From assembly GCA_019637805.1 (NCBI GenBank), contig JAHBVB010000001.1, positions 695,875-759,874 of the forward strand: a stretch of 64,000 nucleotides of DNA. Reading direction: 5' to 3'. A program made the translations under genes and the position numbers. The notes below the pieces were generated by a model, which was not told the origin of the DNA, searched no databases, and saw only the letters and a program-made list of their open reading frames with translations. Each line of letters begins with the position of its first letter. Position 1 is the stretch's first letter. Below, one piece after another: positions 45,061 to 53,145 of the stretch. Source of the DNA: Anaerolineales bacterium. GTDB taxonomy: Bacteria; Chloroflexota; Anaerolineae; Anaerolineales; UBA11579.

Positions 45061-46956
45061 ATGAAATCCACACTAGACACCCGCCGCATCACCCTGTTTT
45101 TATTTATTGCCTTCGGCTTGGCCTGGCTGACCGCCCTGGCCGTCCACCTGACCGGCGGCATCGTCAACAGCCCGGAACTGATCCCCAACACGGGCATCAG
45201 CCTGGCGCTGGTGCTGATCGCCACCCTGTACATGTGGTCGCCCGCCATCGCCCATATCCTGACTCGGGTGATCACCAAAGAAGGCTGGAAGAACAGCGGT
45301 CTCAACCTCAACCTGGGCGAGGGCCGCTGGAAGGCCCCGGCACTGGCTTGGCTGCTGCCGACCATCCTGACCCTGCTGGGCGCCGTGGCCTACTTCTTGG
45401 TCTTCCCACATCACTACGATCCCGAACTGGGAATGCTCTCCGAGCTGCTCAACAACGCGGTCCAGGTCACCGGCCAAGCCATTCCGTTTGATGTCTGGAC
45501 CATTATGCTGATCCAGTTGGGGCAGGCGGTGGTGTTGGCCCCGTTGATCAACAGCCTGTTCACTTTTGGTGAGGAGTTTGGCTGGCGCGCCTACCTGCAA
45601 GACAAGCTGATGCCGCTGGGTTTCCGTAAAGCTATGCTGCTGCTGGGCGTCATCTGGGGGGTCTGGCACGCCCCGGTGATCGCCATGGGGCACAACTACG
45701 GCTTCGGCTATTTCGGCGCCCCCTGGACTGGCATCCTGATGATGACTTGGTTCTGCATCACAGTCGGCGTCGTGTTTGGCTGGCTGACCCTGCGCGGGCG
45801 CAGTGTGTGGCCGGCGGTCATCGCCCATGCCGGGCTCAACGGCATCGCCAGCATCAACGCACTTTTTCTTGGCGTGGATGCACAGCCCAACCCGCTGATT
45901 GGCCCGCTGCCTGTGGGCTTGATCGGCGGCCTGCCCTGGGTGCTGCTGGCCGCTTATCTGCTGTGGCGCGGCGACGACACCGCCGTTGTTTCACGTGAAA
46001 CCAACCCGCCGCCCACGCGCACGCCCAAACGCGGCACGATGATCGCCACGGAAAACCTGGGCAAGCAGTTCAGCACAGTCACGGCAGTGGACGAGCTCAA
46101 CGTGGAGATCCCCGCCGGTCAGGTGTTTGGCTTGTTGGGTCCCAACGGCGCCGGCAAAACCACCACCATCCGCATGCTCAGCGCGCTGATCGCTCCGACC
46201 CGCGGCCACGCCTGGGTGGCCGGCCACCGCATCGGCGAGGAAGACAACCTGATCCGCAAAGAAGTCGGCATTCTGACCGAGACGCCGGGCATGTACGAGC
46301 AGCTCAGCGCCCAGCGCAACCTGAGCTTCTTCGCCCAACTCTACGAGGTGCCCAAGGTAGACAAGCAGGTAGAGCGCTACCTGCGCATGCTGGGCTTGTG
46401 GGGGCGGCGCAATGACCCGGTAGGCACCTTCTCCAAGGGCATGCGCCAAAAGCTGGCCATTGCCCGGGCGCTGCTGCACGAGCCCAAGGTGCTTTTTCTG
46501 GACGAGCCTACCAGCGGGCTGGACCCCGAGGCCTCCCGCCTGGTGCGCGAATTCATCTCGGAGCTCAAGGCAGAAGGCCGCACCATCATCCTCAGCACGC
46601 ACAACCTGGACGAAGCCGACCGCCTGTGCGACCGGATCGGCGTGCTGCGCGGCCGCTTGCTGGCCCTGGACACGCCTACCAACCTGCGCCGCCAGCTGTT
46701 CGGGCGCTCGGTGGTCTTTCACCTGGGCAAGGCCAAGGCGGTCTTCGCCAAAGCGCTGGCGGCCCTGCCTTTTGTGCAGAGCGTGGAAACCCTGGAGAAC
46801 AAGCTGGTGGTGAAACTGGATGACCCAGAGAAGCGCAACCCTCAATTGGTGGCTGAACTGGTCAATTTAGGCGCCCAAGTGCAGTTCGTGGGCGAAATGC
46901 GCCAAAGTTTGGAAGATGTCTATCTGCAGCTCATGGAAAATGGAAGCGCAGCATGA
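45061..46956 (+). CDS. Fusion of CPBP intramembrane protease with ABC transporter ATPase
   Basis: 631 residues from ATG 45061 (AGGAG upstream). Residues 1-305 form a multi-helix CPBP (Abi/CAAX protease-like) domain with FGEEFGWRAYLQ (E171, E172), VIWGVWHAPVIAMGH (H203) and IAHAGLN (H256, N260), the three motifs of the family. After a linker encoded in part by parS site 2, residues 327-631 form an ABC ATPase: LLGPNGAGKTTTIRML, FSKGMRQKLAIARALLH (a variant signature) and VLFLDEPTSGLDPEASRLV. An internal ATG at 46039 could restart the ATPase alone, but no ribosome site is seen. CPBP-permease fusions are known; CPBP-ATPase is unusual to my knowledge. The next gene is its permease. Confidence 0.88.
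   Translation: MKSTLDTRRITLFLFIAFGLAWLTALAVHLTGGIVNSPELIPNTGISLALVLIATLYMWSPAIAHILTRVITKEGWKNSGLNLNLGEGRWKAPALAWLLPTILTLLGAVAYFLVFPHHYDPELGMLSELLNNAVQVTGQAIPFDVWTIMLIQLGQAVVLAPLINSLFTFGEEFGWRAYLQDKLMPLGFRKAMLLLGVIWGVWHAPVIAMGHNYGFGYFGAPWTGILMMTWFCITVGVVFGWLTLRGRSVWPAVIAHAGLNGIASINALFLGVDAQPNPLIGPLPVGLIGGLPWVLLAAYLLWRGDDTAVVSRETNPPPTRTPKRGTMIATENLGKQFSTVTAVDELNVEIPAGQVFGLLGPNGAGKTTTIRMLSALIAPTRGHAWVAGHRIGEEDNLIRKEVGILTETPGMYEQLSAQRNLSFFAQLYEVPKVDKQVERYLRMLGLWGRRNDPVGTFSKGMRQKLAIARALLHEPKVLFLDEPTSGLDPEASRLVREFISELKAEGRTIILSTHNLDEADRLCDRIGVLRGRLLALDTPTNLRRQLFGRSVVFHLGKAKAVFAKALAALPFVQSVETLENKLVVKLDDPEKRNPQLVAELVNLGAQVQFVGEMRQSLEDVYLQLMENGSAA
45987..46002. promoter_or_regulatory. parS-like ParB binding site 2, inside the fusion gene
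   Basis: Exact second copy of TGTTTCACGTGAAACC, 953 bp from the first. It lies in the linker between the protease and ATPase domains (codons 309-314), 37 bp before the internal ATG 46039. Confidence 0.85.
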
Positions 46957-47753
46957 AAAAGATCTGGATCATTATTCGCAAGGAATGGGACGAAGTTTTT
47001 CGCAACCGTATTGTGCTGTACACCACCATCGGCGTGCCGCTGCTCTTTAGCGCCATTCCCATCGGCATCCTCAGCGGTCTGCAAGGGGCCACGGACATGA
47101 GCAGCCTGGAAAGCGAGCTGGGTATGGGCATGGGCGCTGAGATGATGGCCCAGCTGTGCGGTACGCTGCAGGGCGTGGATTGCGGGCAGTATTTGCTGCT
47201 GCAGCAGTTCATGATCCTGTTTTTGATGATGCCGGCCATTATCCCGGTGACCATCGCCGCCTACAGCATCGTAGGCGAGAAGAATACGCGCACTCTGGAA
47301 CCGCTGCTGGCCACACCGATCAGCACAGAAGAATTGCTGGCCGGCAAGGCCTTGGCGGCGGTCATCCCGGCCGTGGTGGGCTCATTTTCCAGCTTTTTCA
47401 TCTTCGTCGCCGGCGCAAACTTCCTGGCCAGCCCAGCAGTGGCTGCCCAACTGTTCAGCCCGCTGTGGTTGCTGGGCATCTTTACCGTCGGCCCGCTGCT
47501 CTCTCTGGCCGGGGTCAGCCTGGCAGTGATGATCTCCTCGCGGGTCAGTGAGCCGCGCGCCGCCGAACAGCTCACCGCTCTGCTGGTCTTGCCGATCACG
47601 GCGCTGTTCATGGGCCAACTGTTCGGTCTGTTGGTGGTCGACCAGACCTTTATGCTGTGGGTGGCCGCCGGCCTGGTGCTGGTGGATGCGGCCTTGCTCT
47701 TCTTTGCGGTGCAGTTGTTTCAGCGTGAAAACATCCTGACGCGTTGGAAGTGA
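46953..47753 (+). CDS. ABC-2 type permease (NatB-like)
   Basis: 266 residues, ATGA overlap with the fusion gene. Six hydrophobic segments. IWIIIRKEWDEVFRNRIVLY at the start and GEKNTRTLEPLLATPISTEE after the second helix are hallmark ABC-2 permease motifs (NatB, CcmB-like). It pairs with the ATPase domain of the upstream fusion to make an exporter; the substrate of NatAB is Na+, but here it is unknown. Ends in a polar tail RENILTRWK. Confidence 0.9.
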   Translation: MKKIWIIIRKEWDEVFRNRIVLYTTIGVPLLFSAIPIGILSGLQGATDMSSLESELGMGMGAEMMAQLCGTLQGVDCGQYLLLQQFMILFLMMPAIIPVTIAAYSIVGEKNTRTLEPLLATPISTEELLAGKALAAVIPAVVGSFSSFFIFVAGANFLASPAVAAQLFSPLWLLGIFTVGPLLSLAGVSLAVMISSRVSEPRAAEQLTALLVLPITALFMGQLFGLLVVDQTFMLWVAAGLVLVDAALLFFAVQLFQRENILTRWK

Positions 47754-47755
47754 AG

Positions 47756-48499
47756 ATGAAAATTCGATCGATAATCTTTTGGGCGGCCCTGGCCCTGGCG
47801 TTGTGGCTGCCCAGCCCGGCCGCGGCCCAGGCACAAAGCGAGGCGCTGACACTGCGTATGAGCCGCGATTTTGGCTATGGCGGTTTCGACAATCAAATCG
47901 AGGGTTTGTTCAGCCTGCGCGCCGAAGGGCCGCAGACGCTGACCCGGGTGGAGTTCTACATCGACAACCAGTTAATGGCGACGGTGAACGAGCCGCCTTT
48001 CCGCTACCAGTTCAACACCAATCAATACCCGGCGGGTGAGCATGTCTTCTCAGCGCGTGGCTTCACCACCTCTGGCGAGCAATTGCAGTCCAACCAGCTA
48101 AAGCGTGTATTGCTGAGCGCAGAAGAATCGCGCCAGATGCTGGTGCGCACCGTTGGGCCTATCCTGGGCGTTACTCTGCTGATCAGTTTGCTAATAGGTG
48201 CCTTGAGCCTGCGGGTCAGCAGCAAGCCCTTTGACGGCAGCTACGGCCTGTTGGGCGGGGCGGTTTGCCCGCAATGCCAGCTGCCGTATGCGCTGCACTG
48301 GCTGGCGCCGCGGCTGATCACCCGCCGGTTGCAGCGCTGCCCGCACTGCGGCAAATGGGCCTGGGTGGGGCGCGCCAAGCCGGCAGACCTGGCCACCGCC
48401 GAGGCGCGCTGGCGCGGTCAGGACCAGCAAGCCGCCCGTGGCGATGAGGCCGCTGAGCGCAGCCGCCGCCAAATAGACGACAGCCGTTTCGACACATAA
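47756..48499 (+). CDS. Exported Ig-like protein with one membrane helix and zinc-ribbon tail
   Basis: 247 residues from ATG 47756 (a TTG four codons upstream is possible). Signal peptide SIIFWAALALALWLPSPAAA, then a domain of about 100 residues like bacterial Ig (LTRVEFYIDNQLMATVNEPP, NQYPAGEHVFSARGFT). A membrane helix follows (GPILGVTLLISLLIGALS). The cytoplasmic tail has two Cys pairs, CPQC and CPHCGKW, resembling a zinc ribbon. Last gene of the GntR-CPBP/ABC operon; it may be a sensor or adaptor. Role inferred only from context. Confidence 0.72.
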   Translation: MKIRSIIFWAALALALWLPSPAAAQAQSEALTLRMSRDFGYGGFDNQIEGLFSLRAEGPQTLTRVEFYIDNQLMATVNEPPFRYQFNTNQYPAGEHVFSARGFTTSGEQLQSNQLKRVLLSAEESRQMLVRTVGPILGVTLLISLLIGALSLRVSSKPFDGSYGLLGGAVCPQCQLPYALHWLAPRLITRRLQRCPHCGKWAWVGRAKPADLATAEARWRGQDQQAARGDEAAERSRRQIDDSRFDT

Positions 48500-48537
48500 A
48501 CAAAAAGCGCCGCTGATACCAGCGGCGCTTTTTGTTT
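48498..48537. terminator. Bidirectional terminator
   Basis: An 18-bp perfect stem (48498-48515 with 48520-48537) over loop ATAC. The left arm starts with AAACAAAAAGCGCC, and the mirror side ends in TTTTTGTTT. Serves the transporter operon and the convergent dNK gene. Confidence 0.92.
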
Positions 48538-49171
48538 ACGTGAGCGGCAGCTCGGTCTGGCGAGGCGCCTCAGCCAACCATTGCTGGATCAGGCCGATGA
48601 CCCTTTCCAAATCCTCGCGCTGGCTGATGATGTTGAGCTCATTGGTATCCACGCGCAGCACGGGCACGCCCTGGAAATAGTTGTCGAAGAAGTCTTCGTA
48701 GGCGTCATTGAGTGTGGCGATGTAGGCTTCTTCCATGTTGCGCTCGTAGGGCCGGTCACGCAGGGTGATGCGCTGCATCAGCACCGGCGTGCGCGCGCTG
48801 AGGTAGACCACCAAGTCGGGGCGCGGGATCTTCTCCGCCAGGGCATCGTGCACCTTGTAATACATATCCAGCTCGTTGCCCTGCAGGTTGATGCGCGCGA
48901 AGAGGGCATCTTTGGCGAAGGTATAGTCGGCGATCAGGTTCTTGCCGCGCTTGAGCGCGTCGGGCACGGCGCGGTTTTGCTGCTGGTAGCGGCTGAGCAA
49001 AAAGAAGATCTGGGTCTGGAAGGCGTAGCGCGCCCGGTCCGAATAAAACTGGCTGAGGAAAGGATTTTCTTCAAAGACTTCCAACTGCAGTTCCGCCTGA
49101 AATTCATCCTGCAGCAGCCGCGCCAGAGTGGTCTTGCCCACTCCGATAACACCTTCTATGGCAATATACAT
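48536..49171 (-). CDS. Deoxynucleoside kinase (dAK/dGK-like)
   Basis: 211 residues from ATG 49171; ATG 49186 is an alternative, and a TAAAAT box overlaps it. P-loop IAIEGVIGVGKTTLARLLQD; substrate-site ENPFLSQFYSDRARYAFQTQ; ADYTFAKDALFARINLQGNE where other members have DRS; LID region RDRPYERNMEEAYIATLNDA. Salvages purine deoxynucleosides or deoxycytidine; the sequence resembles Bacillus dAK/dGK. Monocistronic; the stop lies in the shared terminator. Confidence 0.92.
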   Translation of the reverse strand: MYIAIEGVIGVGKTTLARLLQDEFQAELQLEVFEENPFLSQFYSDRARYAFQTQIFFLLSRYQQQNRAVPDALKRGKNLIADYTFAKDALFARINLQGNELDMYYKVHDALAEKIPRPDLVVYLSARTPVLMQRITLRDRPYERNMEEAYIATLNDAYEDFFDNYFQGVPVLRVDTNELNIISQREDLERVIGLIQQWLAEAPRQTELPLT

Positions 49172-49249
49172 GGTGATTTTTAGCATACCACGATGACCCT
49201 CTCACAGTCGGGTTTAAGGCCGCTTTGGCCTGCAGGAAAGCCGCCAAAA

Positions 49250-49258
49250 TGCTATAGT
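49250..49258 (+). promoter_or_regulatory. Extended -10 promoter of the 49276 lipoprotein
   Basis: TGCTATAGT (49250-49258) lies 17 bases before ATG 49276, with GAGG between. No -35 is clear. Confidence 0.5.
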
Positions 49259-49275
49259 GTGCTCAACGAGGACCA

Positions 49276-50136
49276 ATGAAACGACTGATCCCCTTTGTAC
49301 TCATCCTGAGCCTGGCCCAGGCCGCCTGCTCCATGCCGCTGCCCTTCTTCGTGGAGCCGACCGCCACTGCCACTGAGATCGTGCTGCCCAGCAGCACGCC
49401 CACTCTGGCCGCCAGCCCCACCGATACGCCGACCGCGCCGCCCAGCGAGACCCCAACCGAAACGCCGCCGCCCAGCGAAACCCCAGAGCCGAGCGAGACC
49501 CCCACGATCACGCCGACGGCCACACCGCTGCCCTTTGACCCCTCCGCCAGCTACGGCACGCCCAGCCTGCGAGACAACATGGACGACAACCGCAACTGGG
49601 CCAGCGGCAGCGGGCTGCCAGACGACCAGTACCTGCGCCTGGCCCTGGGCAATGGCCGCTTGAACGTGACCGGCAAGCAAGTGGGTTGGGACACCTGGTG
49701 GTTCACTGCCACCGCGCCTAGCGACTTCTTCATCGAGATGCATGTCAACAGCGGCAACTGCAGCGGCCAGCAGGCCTATGGCTTGATCCTGCGCGGCCCG
49801 CAGAGCGCCGGCGACTCGGGCCGCGGCTACATCTACAGCTTCGCCTGCGACGGCAGCTACCGCCTAGACCGCCTGGACAGCACCGCCCCCTACACCAAGG
49901 TGGAACTGATCCCCTGGACGCAGACCGACTACATCAACGACGGCGCCAACCAGGACAACGTGCTGGGTGTGGAGATGGTGGGGAGTGAGATCGTGCTGTA
50001 TGCCAACGGCTTCGAGCTCGACTCGATCGAGGACAGTCGCTACAGCGCCGGCCGCTTTGGCCTGTTCGTCAATGCCGGCGCGGCTGGCAACTACACCTAT
50101 AGCATTGACCAGCTGTCATATTGGAACTTACGCTAA
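49276..50136 (+). CDS. Stalked lipoprotein with lectin/laminin-G-like domain
   Basis: 286 residues. Signal peptide with lipobox LAQAAC, then a 65-residue Thr/Pro/Ser/Glu stalk (TPTAPPSETPTETPPP), common in this group. The globular part (about 90-286) shows jelly-roll-like features: WDTWWFTATAPSDFFIEMHV, SGQQAYGLILRGPQ and YSAGRFGLFVNAGAAGNYTY. The last strand motif resembles DUF1080/concanavalin-like folds. It is probably a surface-anchored sugar- or surface-binding protein; no catalytic residues are recognised. Confidence 0.82.
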   Translation: MKRLIPFVLILSLAQAACSMPLPFFVEPTATATEIVLPSSTPTLAASPTDTPTAPPSETPTETPPPSETPEPSETPTITPTATPLPFDPSASYGTPSLRDNMDDNRNWASGSGLPDDQYLRLALGNGRLNVTGKQVGWDTWWFTATAPSDFFIEMHVNSGNCSGQQAYGLILRGPQSAGDSGRGYIYSFACDGSYRLDRLDSTAPYTKVELIPWTQTDYINDGANQDNVLGVEMVGSEIVLYANGFELDSIEDSRYSAGRFGLFVNAGAAGNYTYSIDQLSYWNLR

Positions 50137-50166
50137 TACTCTAGCGATAGAATATAAACGGGAACA

Positions 50167-50196
50167 AAAAGAGCGCACCGACTGGTGCGCTCTTTT
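50167..50196. terminator. Bidirectional terminator
   Basis: GAGCGCACC (50171-50179), loop GACT partly, GGTGCGCTC (50184-50192), with A4 before and T4 after. Serves the lipoprotein and the convergent pepF. Confidence 0.9.
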
Positions 50197-50210
50197 ATTG
50201 CCTTGAGCTT

Positions 50211-51992
50211 TTACTTGGCGGTCAACTTCTCCAGCTCGTCCACCATGCCGTTGACCACATCAAAACCGCCCTGCCAGAAGGCTGCATCGCGGATGTTGAT
50301 GCCGGCGCCGGTCAGGATGTCCTCCGGCGAGCGCGAGCCGCCGGCCGAGAGCAGTTCCAGGTAACGCGGCACGAAGGCTTTGCCTTCGGCCTTGTACTGC
50401 TGGTATAAGGCGAAGACCAACAGCTGGCCGAAGGCGTAGGCATACACATAGAACGGATAGTAGAAGATGTGCGGAATGGAGACCCATTCCCACTTGAATT
50501 CCTCGCCCACGTCCATCGAGTCGCCGAACTGTTCTTTCAGGCTCTCCATATAGCCGCCGGACAGATCGTCCACCGAAGCGCCGCCCTTGACCAGGTCGTG
50601 CGCCTTGCGCTCGAAGAGCGCGAAGTACACCTGGCGCATGATGGTGGCGTAAGAGTCGTCCACTTTGGCGAAGAGGATATCGCGACGCACGGCCTCATCC
50701 GTCTCCTGCTCCAGCAGCTTGTCCACCAGCAGCATCTCACCGAAAGTGGAGGCCGTCTCGGCCAATGGCAGCGAGGAGTGGAAGTTGAAGACGTTGTGGT
50801 GTGAGGCCAGCATGGCGTGCACCGCATGGCCGAACTCATGCGCCAGGGTCGAGACATCGCGGGCGCTGCCGTTGTAGCTCATCAGCACCCAGGGCGAGAG
50901 CGCCGGGTCGCCGGAGGAGCAGAAGGCCCCGCCGCGCTTGCCCTTGCGCGTCTCGCTGTCCACGTGCTTCTCATCGAAGACCCGCTTGGACAGTTCAGCC
51001 AACTTAGGATCGAATTCGCCAAAGGAATCCAAGGTCAGGCGCACGGCCTGGTCGTAGCTGTATTTCTTGTCCGAGCTGGCCACGGGGGCATAAATATCGT
51101 AGCGGCGCAGCTTGTCCATGCCCAGCAGCTTGGCCTTGAGCTTGAAGAAGCGCTGGAAGATGCGCGTATTCTCTTCCGAGACGCCCAGCAGCGTGTCGAC
51201 CACTTCGTCGGGCACATCATTGCTCAAGTTGCGCACGGCGATCGGGCTGCTGAACTTGCGCATCTCAATGTTCTCGTTGTGCCAATCGCGGCTCAGGGTC
51301 TGGTAGATCTGGCCGAGGATCGGGCCGTCATGGCCGTATACCCGGTACATCTCCTGGTAGGCCTTGGCGCGGTGTTCTGCGTTGGGGGAGTAGACCAGCT
51401 GCATCAACTCAGAGCGGTTGAACTCCTTGGTTTCGCCGTCCACATCCACTTTGAAGGTGTAGCGGTCGGTGATCGAGCTGTACAGGGTCTGCAGCGCCTT
51501 GGCCCCGGTGACGTCTTTGATATTGACGATCTTTTCTTCGGCTTCCTTCAGCGTATAGGGCTTGAAATTGCGGATCTGGCGCAGCCAGTACTCAAAATCC
51601 GGCCCGCTGGCCTTGAGCAGGCGATCAGCATTGGCATCATCCAGGGCTTTCCACCACAGGCTGAAGAACAGCGTGCGGTTCTGCAGTTCCGCCATGCGCT
51701 GTTCCACCTGAGACTGGAAGGTCTGGGCGTCCTGGTTCTGAGTGTCTTCAGAGAACCACAGGCCGGCGAACTGGTCGATGCGCACCGCCAGGCGGGTGTT
51801 CTTCTCCATGGCTTGCACCAATTTGAGGAAGTCCGCTTCGCTGATATTCTCATTGAGCTTGTCGCGCCATTTTTCGAATTCGGCCACATGGCTTTCCAGC
51901 TCCTTGATGGTCGCTTTCATTTCCTTGCTGTCGTGGCCGGGGAACAGGTCCGCCAGGCTCCAGCGTTGCGGGGTGTATTCCGAAGTTGTCAT
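50211..51992 (-). CDS. pepF: Oligoendopeptidase F (M3B metallopeptidase)
   Basis: 593 residues. STLAHEFGHAVHAMLASHHN contains the HExxH zinc motif, followed by LPLAETASTFGEMLLVDKLL with the third ligand Glu. GGAFCSSGDPALSPWVLMSY is typical of PepF just before the active site. Cuts peptides of roughly 7-17 residues in the cytoplasm. The ATG overlaps the CcrM-like stop (ATGA), an unusual pairing; a shared transcript is likely. Confidence 0.95.
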   Translation of the reverse strand: MTTSEYTPQRWSLADLFPGHDSKEMKATIKELESHVAEFEKWRDKLNENISEADFLKLVQAMEKNTRLAVRIDQFAGLWFSEDTQNQDAQTFQSQVEQRMAELQNRTLFFSLWWKALDDANADRLLKASGPDFEYWLRQIRNFKPYTLKEAEEKIVNIKDVTGAKALQTLYSSITDRYTFKVDVDGETKEFNRSELMQLVYSPNAEHRAKAYQEMYRVYGHDGPILGQIYQTLSRDWHNENIEMRKFSSPIAVRNLSNDVPDEVVDTLLGVSEENTRIFQRFFKLKAKLLGMDKLRRYDIYAPVASSDKKYSYDQAVRLTLDSFGEFDPKLAELSKRVFDEKHVDSETRKGKRGGAFCSSGDPALSPWVLMSYNGSARDVSTLAHEFGHAVHAMLASHHNVFNFHSSLPLAETASTFGEMLLVDKLLEQETDEAVRRDILFAKVDDSYATIMRQVYFALFERKAHDLVKGGASVDDLSGGYMESLKEQFGDSMDVGEEFKWEWVSIPHIFYYPFYVYAYAFGQLLVFALYQQYKAEGKAFVPRYLELLSAGGSRSPEDILTGAGINIRDAAFWQGGFDVVNGMVDELEKLTAK

Positions 51993-53080
51993 CGTTCTCG
52001 TATTCCTTCACGCAAAATTTGCCGCAGGGTATCGATGGAGCGGCGCTGGCCGCTCTCGGCGTCCACATAATACCAGTGCTGCCAGCCATTGGCCGGGGCG
52101 TCCAGCAGCTGTTTGGCCAGCTGGTGGATGGAGCCGCGCTCCGCACCGGCTTTCAATGAGCCGTCCGCCAGGATGCGGGCGCTGATGCGGCTGCGCTCGC
52201 CCAGATACAGGCGCTGGCCGGCTTCAAGCAGGCCCGCCTCCAATAGATTGCCGAAGGGGATGCGCGGCTCGCGGCGCGGTTCAGCCGGCTCGAAGAGCTC
52301 GGCTTCATAGGCGACCGGCTCGATCTGGGCAATGCGCTTGAAAGCTACCTGGGCGTAGCTCTCCTCGCGTTCGATCCCGATCCAGTGGCGGTGCATGCGC
52401 TTGGCTACCGCTCCGGTGGTGCCGGAACCGAAGAACGGGTCCAGCACCACGTCGCCCGGGCGGCTGCTGGAGAGCAGCACCCGGTACAGCAGCGCTTCCG
52501 GCTTCTGCGTGGGGTGGGCCGCTTGGCCGTCTGGCAGGCGGATGCGCTCACCGCCGGAGCTGACCGGCAGCCACCAGTCGCTGCGCATCTGCAAGCCTTC
52601 GTTGAGGGCTTTCATGGCATGGTGGTTGAAGGTGTAAGGCGCGCCCTTCTCCTTCTGCGCCCACAGCAGCGTCTCGTGGGCGTTGGTGAAACGCACACCG
52701 CGGAAATTGGGCGTGGGGTTGGCTTTGACCCAGACCACCGAGTTGAGCAGCCAATAACCCAGGTCTTGCAGAGCGTTGCCCACGCGGTGGATGTTGTGAT
52801 AGCTGCCGATCACCCACAGCGTGCCGCTGGGCTTCAGCACCCGGCGGCAGGCCGCCAGCCAAGCGCGGGTGAACTCATCGTAGGCGGCGAAGTCGGCGAA
52901 CTGGTCCCAGCTCTCGCGCACGCCGCGCACTGTGCTGTCGTTGGGGCGGCGCAGCTCGTTTTGCAGCTGCAGGTTGTAGGGCGGGTCGGCGAAGACCAGA
53001 TCCACCGACTCGGCAGGCAGGCGCGCCAGTTCTTGCAGGCAGTCGCCCACCAGGATTTGGTTGAGGGGCAATGTAAGCAT
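51989..53080 (-). CDS. CcrM-like adenine-N6 DNA methyltransferase (GANTC type)
   Basis: 363 residues from ATG 53080 (ATG 53089 possible). A beta-class methyltransferase: VFADPPYNLQLQNELRRP (DPPY at 32-35), WVIGSYHNIHRVGNALQDLG, AHPTQKPEALLYRVLLSSSR and DPFFGSGTTGAVAKR. The C-terminal 80 residues match the RAMA-type domain of Caulobacter CcrM and HinfI methylase: ADGSLKAGAERGSIHQLAKQ and DAPANGWQHWYY. CcrM methylates GANTC and works without a restriction partner; none is nearby here. Site specificity is inferred from similarity. Both candidate start codons lie in a hairpin (53079-53108). Confidence 0.9.
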   Translation of the reverse strand: MLTLPLNQILVGDCLQELARLPAESVDLVFADPPYNLQLQNELRRPNDSTVRGVRESWDQFADFAAYDEFTRAWLAACRRVLKPSGTLWVIGSYHNIHRVGNALQDLGYWLLNSVVWVKANPTPNFRGVRFTNAHETLLWAQKEKGAPYTFNHHAMKALNEGLQMRSDWWLPVSSGGERIRLPDGQAAHPTQKPEALLYRVLLSSSRPGDVVLDPFFGSGTTGAVAKRMHRHWIGIEREESYAQVAFKRIAQIEPVAYEAELFEPAEPRREPRIPFGNLLEAGLLEAGQRLYLGERSRISARILADGSLKAGAERGSIHQLAKQLLDAPANGWQHWYYVDAESGQRRSIDTLRQILREGIRER

Positions 53081-53108
53081 CGGCCCCATTATGGACAATG
53101 GGGCCGAT
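53079..53108. promoter_or_regulatory. Hairpin over the methyltransferase start codon
   Basis: ATCGGCCCCATT (53079-53090) and AATGGGGCCGAT (53097-53108) form a perfect 12-bp stem with a 6-base loop. Read on the minus strand it can terminate the upstream lipoprotein transcript or hide the methyltransferase start. Confidence 0.65.
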
Positions 53109-53145
53109 TTGCGCTGGGGATGAGGCGGTGTACTTGTGGCTGTCG

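Noticed and set aside
45950-46050. Frameshift or pseudogene at the CPBP-ATPase junction
   Set aside because: The frame is continuous with no stop, and both domains keep all motifs.
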